DNA of 64,000 nt from Mycolicibacterium sphagni. GTDB taxonomy: Bacteria; Actinomycetota; Actinomycetes; Mycobacteriales; Mycobacteriaceae. How positions within the stretch are numbered: position 1 is the stretch's first letter; every line of letters begins with the position of its first letter. Shown piece by piece: positions 8,716 to 17,489 of the stretch. The notes beneath the pieces are model-generated. The model worked only from the letters and a program-made list of their open reading frames with translations, searched no databases and was not told where the DNA came from. The position numbers and the translations under genes are program-made. The stretch covers positions 1-64,000 of the forward strand of contig NZ_NOZR01000004.1 in NCBI RefSeq assembly GCF_002250655.1. Direction: 5' to 3'.

Positions 8716-9471
8716 CTAACCGGCCAGCCCGGCATGCATCTCCCAGGCCAGAATCTCGGCGGGCTCGATGGCTGTAACCCGCTGTCCGCCAGCAGAAGTG
8801 AAGCGCACCGCGTCGCCCTCGCGAAGGTCGCCGGCCCCCTCAAGCGTCACCGCGCCACGCGGAACGAACAGATGCAGATACGGTGCCTCAGGCAGTTCGA
8901 CCGTGTCCCCGGCTTGTAGCCGCGCACCGTGCAGGGCCGCGTACCGGTTGCGGATCGCAATCGCGGCCTGGTCCTTGTGCTCGGGCATGCCGGAGGCAAT
9001 CGTCACCAGGCCACCGCGCAACAACTCGTCGTCAATCTCCAGCTGCTGATATCCCGGATCGATTCCCGACTCGTCGGGAACCACCCACATCTGAACGAAA
9101 TGGACAGGCTCGCTATGGGTTGTATCACCGGTGAGAGTCCAGTAGTCGTTCTTCTCCGAGTGCAGAATGCCGCGGCCGGCCGACATCCGTTGAGCCAGGC
9201 CAGGATAGATGACTCCGGAGTGGCCGGTGGAGTCCTGGTGCACAAGCGAGCCCTGCAGCACCCAGGTGATGATCTCCATGTCGCGGTGCGGATGGGTGTC
9301 AAACCCGGTGCCGGGTTTGACGATGTCGTCGTTGTTCACCAGCAGCAAGCCGTGGTGGGTGTTCACCGGGTCGTAGTGGTGTCCGAACGAAAATGAGTGC
9401 TTGGAGTCCAGCCATTCGATCTTCGTCGCGGCGCGGTCGGCGGCACGTCTGATGTCGATGGTTGCGGCCAT
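8716..9471 (-). CDS. pirin family protein (Rv0181c-like)
   Basis: A 251-residue bicupin. The N-terminal cupin carries the pirin metal-binding pattern HPHRDMEIITWVLQG, with a further His and Glu downstream (HQD, HSEKN). Pirins bind iron or another metal and some have quercetinase-like activity or act as transcriptional cofactors. The ATG at 9471 was preferred because AAGGGG lies 7 nt upstream and the cupin begins right after. Upstream, the divergent MarR gene shares a 95-nt promoter region with a palindrome, so the regulator probably controls both genes. Rv0181c occupies the equivalent place before sigG in M. tuberculosis. Confidence 0.88.
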   Translation of the reverse strand: MAATIDIRRAADRAATKIEWLDSKHSFSFGHHYDPVNTHHGLLLVNNDDIVKPGTGFDTHPHRDMEIITWVLQGSLVHQDSTGHSGVIYPGLAQRMSAGRGILHSEKNDYWTLTGDTTHSEPVHFVQMWVVPDESGIDPGYQQLEIDDELLRGGLVTIASGMPEHKDQAAIAIRNRYAALHGARLQAGDTVELPEAPYLHLFVPRGAVTLEGAGDLREGDAVRFTSAGGQRVTAIEPAEILAWEMHAGLAG

Positions 9472-9528
9472 GTCATCACCCCTTGAGGTTCCTTGCCAGC
9501 CTAAGTGGCCAGCTGCCTTGCGACAACG

Positions 9529-9546
9529 TAGATGACGTGTCATGTA
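9529..9546. promoter_or_regulatory. palindromic operator between pirin and MarR genes
   Basis: ATGAC-GT-GTCAT forms a perfect 12-bp inverted repeat, and the outer bases extend it to 18 bp with one mismatch. It lies about where the -35 region of the MarR gene should be (its -10 TAGGGT is at 9553-9558). MarR-family proteins usually bind such palindromes and repress their own gene and the divergent neighbour. Confidence 0.6.
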
Positions 9547-9552
9547 TTCCGC

Positions 9553-9558
9553 TAGGGT
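9553..9558 (+). promoter_or_regulatory. -10 box of leaderless MarR-gene promoter
   Basis: TAGGGT fits TANNNT and ends 7 nt before the ATG at 9566, predicting a leaderless transcript. The neighbouring palindrome would block RNA polymerase when occupied. Confidence 0.5.
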
Positions 9559-9565
9559 GGGGCGC

Positions 9566-10006
9566 ATGGCTCAGCGCTGGTTGACCGATGACCAACAGCG
9601 GACGTGGCGGAACTACCTGGTATTGACCAGCCGCCTGCAGACCGCGATGAACCGCCAGCTGCAGGCACGGTGCGGACTGTCGCTGGCCGACTATGAGGTG
9701 CTGGTCGCGCTGGCCGAGCACGGCCCAATGCGGGTGCTCGAGCTGGCCGCCGAACTGGACTGGGAGCAGAGCCGGCTCTCTCACCAGCTCAGCCGGATGC
9801 GCACCCGCGACCTGCTCGAGCGGCGGGGCAGCGAGCAGGACGGGCGGGGTGCCACCGTCGAGATCACCGCCGCCGGGCGCGACGCCCTGGTCACCGCCGC
9901 CCCCGACCACGTCGAGCTGGTCCGCTCTGTGCTGTTCGACGGCATGACGCAGGCGCAAGCGCGGGGCTTCGACGAGGTCGTCGCTACCGCGCTGCGCCGG
10001 CTGTAG
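9566..10006 (+). CDS. MarR family transcriptional regulator
   Basis: A 146-residue winged-helix protein: an N-terminal helix pair for dimerisation, a DNA-binding core around residues 40-100 (LAAELDWEQSRLSHQLSRM, then the wing with GSEQDGRGATVEIT) and a C-terminal dimerisation helix. It is divergent from the pirin gene with a palindrome between them, which suggests autoregulation and control of pirin. The ligand is unknown. The ATG at 9566 sits just after a -10 box; the upstream in-frame ATG at 9542 lies within the operator and is less likely. Confidence 0.88.
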   Translation: MAQRWLTDDQQRTWRNYLVLTSRLQTAMNRQLQARCGLSLADYEVLVALAEHGPMRVLELAAELDWEQSRLSHQLSRMRTRDLLERRGSEQDGRGATVEITAAGRDALVTAAPDHVELVRSVLFDGMTQAQARGFDEVVATALRRL

Positions 10007-10013
10007 GGCCGAC

Positions 10014-10412
10014 TCAGCCGGCCATGAAGGCGTCGTAGGCCGACTGCAGATTCGGTGGCAACACCGTCACATTGCAGGCCTGTTGAGTGGCGCCGATCGG
10101 CGAGAGGATCCCGCGCAGGTCGTAGTACTCGCTCGGGTTGGCGGTGAAGTACCCGCGAACGTTGGCTTCAGCCTGCGGGCGAGGCTGGCCGTAGGCCGCC
10201 GTCAGCACCTGGTTTGCGCCCGGGTGGGCGGCCAGATACTGGTTCGCCGAACCCGTCACCGAGCTGACGGTGTTGGCAACGCCGGCGCTGCTGCAATCCG
10301 GTGCCGCAGAGGCCATCGGCGCGGCCAGAGTCGCAGCCGCTATGCCCCCCACGATCAAACCGGTGCAGACGGCCGCAGCCTTCTTACTCGGCGCGATACC
10401 GCTGAACATCAT
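10014..10412 (-). CDS. secreted haem-binding (haemophore-type) protein
   Basis: A 132-residue exported protein with a signal peptide (hydrophobic residues about 12-30, cleavage near ASAAP) and a mature domain of about 100 residues with two Cys residues at its ends. The pattern of short helices (ANQYLAAHPGANQVL, VRGYFTANPSEYYDLRGI) matches the mycobacterial haemophore family of Rv0203. Two relatives lie at 39533 and 40236. The ATG at 10412 has GAGAAG upstream at suitable spacing; the GTG at 10418 is too close to it. Family members scavenge haem outside the membrane. Binding by this copy is inferred. Confidence 0.8.
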   Translation of the reverse strand: MMFSGIAPSKKAAAVCTGLIVGGIAAATLAAPMASAAPDCSSAGVANTVSSVTGSANQYLAAHPGANQVLTAAYGQPRPQAEANVRGYFTANPSEYYDLRGILSPIGATQQACNVTVLPPNLQSAYDAFMAG

Positions 10413-10663
10413 GATCACTTCTCTCTTTCATTGGTTTCCCCGCCCTGAAACCCAAAGTACTCACGAGGTTTCCCGGCAAACACCCGTGCGGTAAACGGGT
10501 TTCGTTGCCGCGGCATGCGTTACAACACAGCGAGTGATGTTCGCCTCATTGTGGCCCAACGGAGTCGGCCGGCAATGCGCGCGCACTGAGAGTCCTTAAC
10601 GCTCGGGGCGACTTCTTAAGTGATGGTCATGTCGGTCGTAACTCAACCGTTATGCCGGCAAAC

Positions 10664-10694
10664 GCGAATAGCGCTGGGACAGGACGGGTTAGAG
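10664..10694. repeat. direct repeat, copy 1
   Basis: Begins GCGAATAGCGC and ends in CGGGTTAGAG. It matches the copy at 10768-10797 with only a few changes, the two starts being 104 nt apart. It may be a regulator binding site for the downstream ferritin-like gene. Confidence 0.55.
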
Positions 10695-10767
10695 GCCGGG
10701 AAAGAGCGTCTTATTGACGCCCGTGGTCTTAACGGATCCTGAAAATGACCGCACCGGAGCGACGGTG

Positions 10768-10797
10768 GCGAATAGCGCCCGGGCAGATCGGGTAGAG
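10768..10797. repeat. direct repeat, copy 2
   Basis: Begins GCGAATAGCGC and ends in CGGGTAGAG, 66 nt before the ATG at 10863. Second copy of the element at 10664-10694. Confidence 0.55.
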
Positions 10798-10862
10798 CAC
10801 TGGGCGAGGCGCGAAACTCCGCGCCGTCACGAAATCTGTCAACCCACAAGGGGAAAAACGCA

Positions 10863-11825
10863 ATGACCACCCCAGACACCACTACCTTGCTCGCCCAGTT
10901 GCGGGCCGTGCTCGACTTGACCAACACCGAAATCCAGATCGCCGAAACCAGAGTGGCGCAGGCTCGCACGGATGCGGTGCGCACCGAGCTCACCCAGAAC
11001 GCCGTCAACGGCCGCGAACGTGCCGAAGCGATCGAGAGCGCGATCCGTGACCTCGGGGGCTTCCCCGATTTCATCGGACCTTTTCTTGGCCGTGCGGCCG
11101 CGGCCGTCAAGGCCCTCACCGAGCAGGCGCAGCCTTTCGACGAGGCGCTGCTGGGCGACCTCGCACTGGAGGGCCAGCTGCTCGACCGTTCCCGCTACGT
11201 CAAGGCACTTGCCGTGGCCGCCAAGCAACCTGAGGTCGAGAGCCTGGCCAACCGGCTGATCATCGCGCACTCGGCGACCGTCGACTGGCTGACCACGGTG
11301 CTGGCCGAGGATGCCCTCGGCGGACCGGCCGCGCTGCGGCGCACGCCGCTGCAGATCCTCACCGGTCTCACGGTGCGGGTCGCCAATTGGCCGGTCATCT
11401 CCTCGGTCCGCGGTATCGACCGCGCGCTGGACGCGCTGCGCAACAGCCGGCCCGTCGTGGACCAGCTGGTCAGCCGCGGCGCCCACGCCGGCGAGGTCGC
11501 GGTCAAGGCCGCCCAGGCGTCGCGCGATGCGGCGCTGGAGACCGCTGAGCGGGTGGCTCGCCGCGAAGGCGCCGACGGCGCCGCTGACGCGTTGCACTCG
11601 CTGCGCAGCGCGACCGGAGTCCTCTCGCCGGAGGAGCTGCCCATCGCCAACTATGACGAGCTCAACCTCAACGACGCTGTTTCCGCGGTGAAGGACCTCG
11701 ATGATCCTGCCGACATTCGCGCCATCGTCGCCTACGAAGAGGCCAACAAGAACCGCCAGCGGCTGGTCTCGGCCGCCCAGACCCGGGTGGCAGCCATCGC
11801 TCAGGAGATCGTCGGCATCGACTGA
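10863..11825 (+). CDS. ferritin-like domain-containing protein
   Basis: A 320-residue, strongly helical, soluble protein without signal peptide or membrane segment. The first 160 residues have long amphipathic helices with periodic Glu/His pairs (LRAVLDLTNTEIQIAETRVAQ, EGQLLDRSRYVKALA, IIAHSATVDWL), resembling a ferritin-like bundle, although a complete diiron ligand set cannot be confirmed by eye. The C-terminal end (DIRAIVAYEEANKNRQRLVSAAQTR region) looks like a module seen in other mycobacterial proteins of unknown function. It has a good ribosome-binding site and a long upstream region with repeats. Function unknown. A hairpin terminator separates it from sigG. Confidence 0.65.
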   Translation: MTTPDTTTLLAQLRAVLDLTNTEIQIAETRVAQARTDAVRTELTQNAVNGRERAEAIESAIRDLGGFPDFIGPFLGRAAAAVKALTEQAQPFDEALLGDLALEGQLLDRSRYVKALAVAAKQPEVESLANRLIIAHSATVDWLTTVLAEDALGGPAALRRTPLQILTGLTVRVANWPVISSVRGIDRALDALRNSRPVVDQLVSRGAHAGEVAVKAAQASRDAALETAERVARREGADGAADALHSLRSATGVLSPEELPIANYDELNLNDAVSAVKDLDDPADIRAIVAYEEANKNRQRLVSAAQTRVAAIAQEIVGID

Positions 11826-11837
11826 CCCAAACCCATT

Positions 11838-11872
11838 GCCGGGTGGCCGGTTGTGATGGCCGACCACCCGGC
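11838..11872. terminator. bidirectional hairpin terminator
   Basis: Arms at 11838-11850 and 11860-11872 pair over 13 bp with one mismatch around a 9-nt loop. It lies between the convergent ferritin-like gene and sigG. No T-run follows, as is common for mycobacterial terminators. Confidence 0.6.
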
Positions 11873-11879
11873 TTCTGGG

Positions 11880-12914
11880 CTAAAGTGCCTCGGGCAGAAG
11901 GAATTTCGCGAACAGGCTGGTGTCGAGAAACGCCACCACATGCGAGATACCGCTGGGGAGCACGTCGAGCACATGCAGCTGGAACGGCACGTGCCTGCCG
12001 CCGGTCTCGGGTAGGCGCATGTACATCGCCGCGGCGGGCTGGCCGTTGGCGATCAGCGGTAACAGTCGCATGTCGCCAGCCGCATTGGCGGGGCAGTTGT
12101 GATGAATGAGTTCACCGATCGCCGGGCCACCCCGATACCAGCCATCGAACGGCGGCATCTCCCACACCGCTTCGGCGGTGAACATCTCCACCAGCCGTTC
12201 GATGTCGTAATCCTCGAAGGCCGAGATGTAGCGGGACAGCTGTTCGCGGGCCTCGGCCGACTCCGGCGGGGACAGGCGATCGTCCTGGCTGGGCCCCACG
12301 GCTTCGAGCTGGGCACGGGCCCGCTGCAGCAGGCTGTTGACGGCGGCGACGGACGTTCCGATGGCGTCGGCGACCTCGGCGGCCCGCCACTGCAGAACAT
12401 CGCGCAGCACCAGGACGGCCCGCTGCCGCGGGGACAGATGCTGCAGCGCCGCAACGAAAGCCAACCGCACCGACTCCCGGGAGCCGACGATCGTCAAAGG
12501 GTCCGCGGGGTCGTCATATGACGATTCGGGCAGCGGCTCCAGCCACGACACTTCGCTGCGCTCGACGAGCTCGTCAGTCGGCTGTGAGCTCGGCGCGCCC
12601 AGGCCCGTCGGCAGCGGCCGGCGCTGCCTGCCCTCGAGCGACGTCAGGCAGGTGTTGGTGGCGATGCGGTGCAGCCAGGTACGCACCGAGGACTTGCCCT
12701 CGAAGCGGTCGTAGCCCTTCCACGCGCGCAGGAAGGTCTCCTGCACCAAGTCCTCGGCGTCGTGCAACGACCCGGTCATCCGGTAGCAGTGCGCCAGCAG
12801 TTCGCGCCGGTACGGCTCGGCCTGAGCCAGGAAATCACCCCGGTTCGGGTCGAACCCATCAGCAAGACGCTGCGGGCTATGCCCGTCATCAAGACTTTGC
12901 GCGAGCTCGCTCAC
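11880..12914 (-). CDS. sigG: ECF RNA polymerase sigma factor SigG
   Basis: A 344-residue ECF sigma factor of the ECF41/SnoaL-tailed kind. Region 2 (about residues 30-100: YRRELLAHCYRMTGSLHDAEDLVQETFLRAW) and region 4 (about 155-215: LSPRQRAVLVLRDVLQWRAAEVADAIG) are intact. They are followed by a C-terminal SnoaL-like domain (about 220-340) thought to act as a built-in regulator. The gene lies divergent from the Rv0183-type lipase exactly as sigG does in M. tuberculosis. The GTG at 12914 follows a perfect PafBC-type promoter, so induction by DNA damage independent of RecA/LexA is predicted. Confidence 0.92.
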   Translation of the reverse strand: MSELAQSLDDGHSPQRLADGFDPNRGDFLAQAEPYRRELLAHCYRMTGSLHDAEDLVQETFLRAWKGYDRFEGKSSVRTWLHRIATNTCLTSLEGRQRRPLPTGLGAPSSQPTDELVERSEVSWLEPLPESSYDDPADPLTIVGSRESVRLAFVAALQHLSPRQRAVLVLRDVLQWRAAEVADAIGTSVAAVNSLLQRARAQLEAVGPSQDDRLSPPESAEAREQLSRYISAFEDYDIERLVEMFTAEAVWEMPPFDGWYRGGPAIGELIHHNCPANAAGDMRLLPLIANGQPAAAMYMRLPETGGRHVPFQLHVLDVLPSGISHVVAFLDTSLFAKFLLPEAL

Positions 12915-12922
12915 ACCGACCG

Positions 12923-12945
12923 ACCTTACGCACGCGCACCGACAA
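12923..12945 (-). promoter_or_regulatory. PafBC-type (RecA-independent) DNA-damage promoter of sigG
   Basis: On the minus strand the sequence reads TTGTCGGTG, 8 nt, TAAGGT. This is a full match to the RecA-NDp/PafBC consensus TTGTCRGTG-N8-TANNNT. The -10 box ends 8 nt before the sigG start, giving a nearly leaderless transcript. Confidence 0.85.
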
Positions 12946-12967
12946 CCTGCGTGGCCTTAGTGACCGT

Positions 12968-14853
<1,886 letters not shown>

Positions 14854-14888
14854 CGAGCCGGTGGCACACCAATGTCGGAGTGCTCGGC

Positions 14889-14894
14889 TAGGTT
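14889..14894 (+). promoter_or_regulatory. -10 box of leaderless DUF2786-operon promoter
   Basis: TAGGTT fits TANNNT and ends 7 nt before the GTG at 14902. This supports the GTG start over the upstream in-frame ATG at 14872. Confidence 0.5.
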
Positions 14895-14901
14895 GCCAAT
14901 C

Positions 14902-15651
14902 GTGACCGACGACAAGATGCTCGCGCGGATCGCGGCACTCCTGCGCCAGGCCGAGGGCACCGACAACGTCCACGAGGCCGAGGCATTCATGTCCGCCGCC
15001 CAGCGGTTGGCCACCGCGACCTCCATCGACCTCGCCGTCGCGCGCGCGCATTCGGCTTCCCGCACGGCCGCCCAGGTCCCGACCCAGCGGACCATCACCA
15101 TCGGCGAGCCGGGCGCCCGGGGTCTGCGCACCTACGTGCAGTTGTTCGCGGGCATCGCCGCGGCCAACGACGTGAAGTGCGATGTCGCCTCGAATTCGAC
15201 GTACGTGTACGCCTACGGATTCGCCGAGGACATCGACGCGAGCCACGCCCTGTACGCCAGCCTGGTCGTCCAGATGGTCCGGTCGTGTGACGGTTACCTG
15301 GCTACCGGTGCACACCGGCCGACCCCGACGATCACCGCGCGGCTCAACTTCCAGCTGGCCTTCGGCGCCCGCGTCTCCCAGCGTCTCGCACTGGCGCGCG
15401 AGGAGGCCACCAAGGACGCCACCCGGGACCGCAAGACCGCGCCGGGAACGGCATTGGCCTTGCGCAACAAGGAACTCGAGCTGCGCGACCATTACCGGCA
15501 GAACTCCAAAGCGCGCGGTACCTGGCAGGCCAACCGAGCGTCAGCGGGGTACTCGTCGGCGGCCCGGCGAGCCGGTGACCGGGCCGGCAAGCAGGCCCGG
15601 CTGGGGTCGAGCCCCGAACTTCCCGGGGCGCGGACCCGGCTGCCCAGGTGA
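14902..15651 (+). CDS. DUF2786 domain-containing protein (Rv0184-like)
   Basis: A 249-residue cytoplasmic protein. The N-terminal 40 residues (MLARIAALLRQAEGTDNVHEAEAFMSAAQRL) are the DUF2786 signature, a short helical module of unknown function. The remainder is mixed alpha/beta and ends in a basic, Arg/Ala-rich tail. It is followed by a coupled gene for a zinc-hydrolase-like protein and an O-methyltransferase, the Rv0184-Rv0185-Rv0187 order. Function unknown. Confidence 0.85.
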   Translation: MTDDKMLARIAALLRQAEGTDNVHEAEAFMSAAQRLATATSIDLAVARAHSASRTAAQVPTQRTITIGEPGARGLRTYVQLFAGIAAANDVKCDVASNSTYVYAYGFAEDIDASHALYASLVVQMVRSCDGYLATGAHRPTPTITARLNFQLAFGARVSQRLALAREEATKDATRDRKTAPGTALALRNKELELRDHYRQNSKARGTWQANRASAGYSSAARRAGDRAGKQARLGSSPELPGARTRLPR

Positions 15652-16145
15652 CGGCCCGCGACAGCCAGCGCTCCCGCGTCTACGCGGCCGAGGAGTTCGT
15701 CCGCACACTGTTCGATCGTGCCGCCCAACACAGTTCGCGCAGCATCGACTTCTTCGGCGCCCAGCTCACCCTGCCCCCGGAGGGACGGTTCGCGTCGATG
15801 CCCTCGGTTCAGCGCTACGTCGACGAGGTGCTCGCGCTGCCCGCCGTGACGGTCAGGTGGCCGACGCCGGAGCCGCTGACGGTACGTGCCCGCCGCGCCG
15901 CCAGCGCGGCCCACTACGAAAACCACAACGGCACAGGCGTTATCGCGGTGCCCGACCGAGACTCCGCCGACTGGGCCATGCGGGAACTGGTCCTGCTTCA
16001 CGAAATCGCCCACCACCTGACACCGGACGGACCGCCCCACGGCCCGGACTTCATCGCGACGTTCTGTGAATTGGCTACCGTTGTCATGGGCCCGGAAGTC
16101 GGCCACGTGCTGCGCGTCGTCTACACCAAAGAAGGAGTGCGATGA
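15648..16145 (+). CDS. TIGR04338 family metallohydrolase-like protein (Rv0185-like)
   Basis: A 165-residue protein with the zinc-binding motif HEIAHH at about residues 118-123, followed by PHGPDF whose His may be a third ligand. This matches a small actinobacterial family of putative metallohydrolases/metalloproteases without a known substrate. The GTG start overlaps the DUF2786 stop and its own stop overlaps the methyltransferase ATG, so the three genes are translationally coupled. Confidence 0.82.
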   Translation: MTARDSQRSRVYAAEEFVRTLFDRAAQHSSRSIDFFGAQLTLPPEGRFASMPSVQRYVDEVLALPAVTVRWPTPEPLTVRARRAASAAHYENHNGTGVIAVPDRDSADWAMRELVLLHEIAHHLTPDGPPHGPDFIATFCELATVVMGPEVGHVLRVVYTKEGVR

Positions 16146-16807
16146 ACGACACCATCGGCCCGAACGACTGGCAGCCCGTCGACCGACTGCTGAACCAACT
16201 GTTGCTGCCCGAAGACCCGGCATTGACGGCCGCGCTGGCAGATTCGGTCGCCGCCGGCCTGCCGGCCATCGAGGTGTCGCCGCAGAGCGGACAACTGCTG
16301 TATCTGCTGACCCGCATCAGCGGTGCGCGCCGGGTGCTCGAGATCGGCACGCTCGGCGGCTACAGCACGATCTGCCTGGCCCGCGGCGTCGGCGCCGAAG
16401 GCAGGGTTGTCACGCTGGAATATGAGCCCCGCCACGCGGAGGTCGCCAGAACCAACCTGGACCGCGCCGGGGTGGGCGAGCGCGTGGACATCGTCGTGGG
16501 TGCGGCGCTGGACAGCCTGCCCGGCCTCAGCGGCCATTTCGACCTGGCTTTCATCGACGCCGACAAGGAGAACAGCAGCGCCTACCTGCAGTGGGCCATA
16601 GACCTGGGCCGGCCCGGCACCGTGATCGTGGTGGATAACGTTGTGCGCCACGGCCGCATCGTCGACCCGGTAGCGGGCGACGCACAGGCCCGTGGGGTGC
16701 GCGACATGCTGGAGCTGATGAGCACGCACCCGCGGCTGGACACCGCGGCCATCCAGACGCTGGGCCTGAAGGGCTGGGACGGCTTCGCCGTCGCGCTGGT
16801 GACGTAG
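16142..16807 (+). CDS. class I SAM-dependent O-methyltransferase (Rv0187-like)
   Basis: A 221-residue O-methyltransferase of the catechol/caffeoyl-CoA (MT3) group. The SAM-binding motif EIGTLGGYSTICLAR is at about residues 65-79, the acidic ribose-binding LEYEP at about 97, and the metal-binding FIDADKENSSAYLQW at about 138-152 with VDNVV following. A divalent-metal-dependent transfer to a catechol-like hydroxyl is the family reaction. The physiological substrate is not known. ATG overlaps the previous stop. In M. tuberculosis bglS and mymT lie immediately upstream; both are absent here. Confidence 0.88.
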   Translation: MNDTIGPNDWQPVDRLLNQLLLPEDPALTAALADSVAAGLPAIEVSPQSGQLLYLLTRISGARRVLEIGTLGGYSTICLARGVGAEGRVVTLEYEPRHAEVARTNLDRAGVGERVDIVVGAALDSLPGLSGHFDLAFIDADKENSSAYLQWAIDLGRPGTVIVVDNVVRHGRIVDPVAGDAQARGVRDMLELMSTHPRLDTAAIQTLGLKGWDGFAVALVT

Positions 16808-16834
16808 TCCGCTCGAAAAAAAGGGGGTGCACAA

Positions 16835-17479
16835 ATGTCGTACCTGATAGGGGACAATCGAGCGATGCGCCGCGAAGTCACGACCGTCGCCGACCTGCGT
16901 GCGGTCATCGGTGAGCCCGACCACTACGTCGCCAACAAGGTCAAGGACCGGCTGTCGCCGGTGCAGTGCGACTGGCTGGCCCATTCACCCTTGGCGTTCG
17001 TCGCAACGACGGACGCTCAAGGTCGCGTGGACGTTTCCCCAAAGGGCGACCCACCAGGATTCGTCCACGTCATCGATGACCACACCATCGCGATCCCAGA
17101 GCGACCCGGCAACAAGCGCGTCGATGGTTACCTCAACGTGCTGCAGCGCCCTCAGGTCGGGACCTTGTTTGTGATCCCGGGTCGCGGCGACACGCTTCGG
17201 ATCAACGGACGGGCCCGCATCCTCGCCGACGCCGACTACTTCGACACGATGACCGTGCAGGGCAAACGGCCCCTACTGGCGTTGGAGATCGACATCGAGG
17301 AAGTGTTCTTCCACTGCGCCAAGGCGTTCCTGCGATCCAACGCCTGGAAGCCCGAGACGTGGAACCCCACCGCGTTGCCCAGCGTGGCCAAGATGGCCAA
17401 GGCGTTGCGGTCGGACTGGACTGACGCCCAACTCGAGGAGCGCTACAGCGAAGACAACGTCCGGCGCGTCCTCTACTGA
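16835..17479 (+). CDS. pyridoxamine 5'-phosphate oxidase family flavoprotein (MSMEG_1061 type)
   Basis: A 214-residue FMN-binding split-barrel protein. Residues about 45-140 contain SPLAFVATTDAQGRVDVSPKGDPPGFV and the strand pattern of PPOX-type enzymes; the C-terminal part (EVFFHCAKAFLRSNAW) is typical of the MSMEG_1061 subfamily. These are small FMN-dependent oxidoreductases of unknown substrate. The ATG at 16835 has AAGGGGG 9 nt upstream; an internal ATG at 16865 is possible but has a weaker site. Convergent with the molybdopterin enzyme gene. Confidence 0.85.
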   Translation: MSYLIGDNRAMRREVTTVADLRAVIGEPDHYVANKVKDRLSPVQCDWLAHSPLAFVATTDAQGRVDVSPKGDPPGFVHVIDDHTIAIPERPGNKRVDGYLNVLQRPQVGTLFVIPGRGDTLRINGRARILADADYFDTMTVQGKRPLLALEIDIEEVFFHCAKAFLRSNAWKPETWNPTALPSVAKMAKALRSDWTDAQLEERYSEDNVRRVLY

Positions 17480-17489
17480 CTTCTGCGCG

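Larger units (their letters stand above)
10413..10862. other. 450-nt non-coding interval upstream of the ferritin-like gene
   Basis: No convincing gene was found. The interval contains a hairpin ACCCGT-N7-ACGGGT (10482-10500) near the haem-binding gene, a small hairpin GCGTC-TTATT-GACGC (10706-10720), and a pair of imperfect 30-bp direct repeats at 10664-10694 and 10768-10797. An AGGGG ribosome-binding site sits about 10 nt before the ATG at 10863. The promoter(s) for both flanking genes must lie here. Confidence 0.6.

Noticed and set aside
12550..12575. Partial match (CGCTGCGCTC) to the 29-bp repeat inside sigG
   Set aside because: Only the core ten bases fit; flanks differ and the residues belong to the normal SigG linker.
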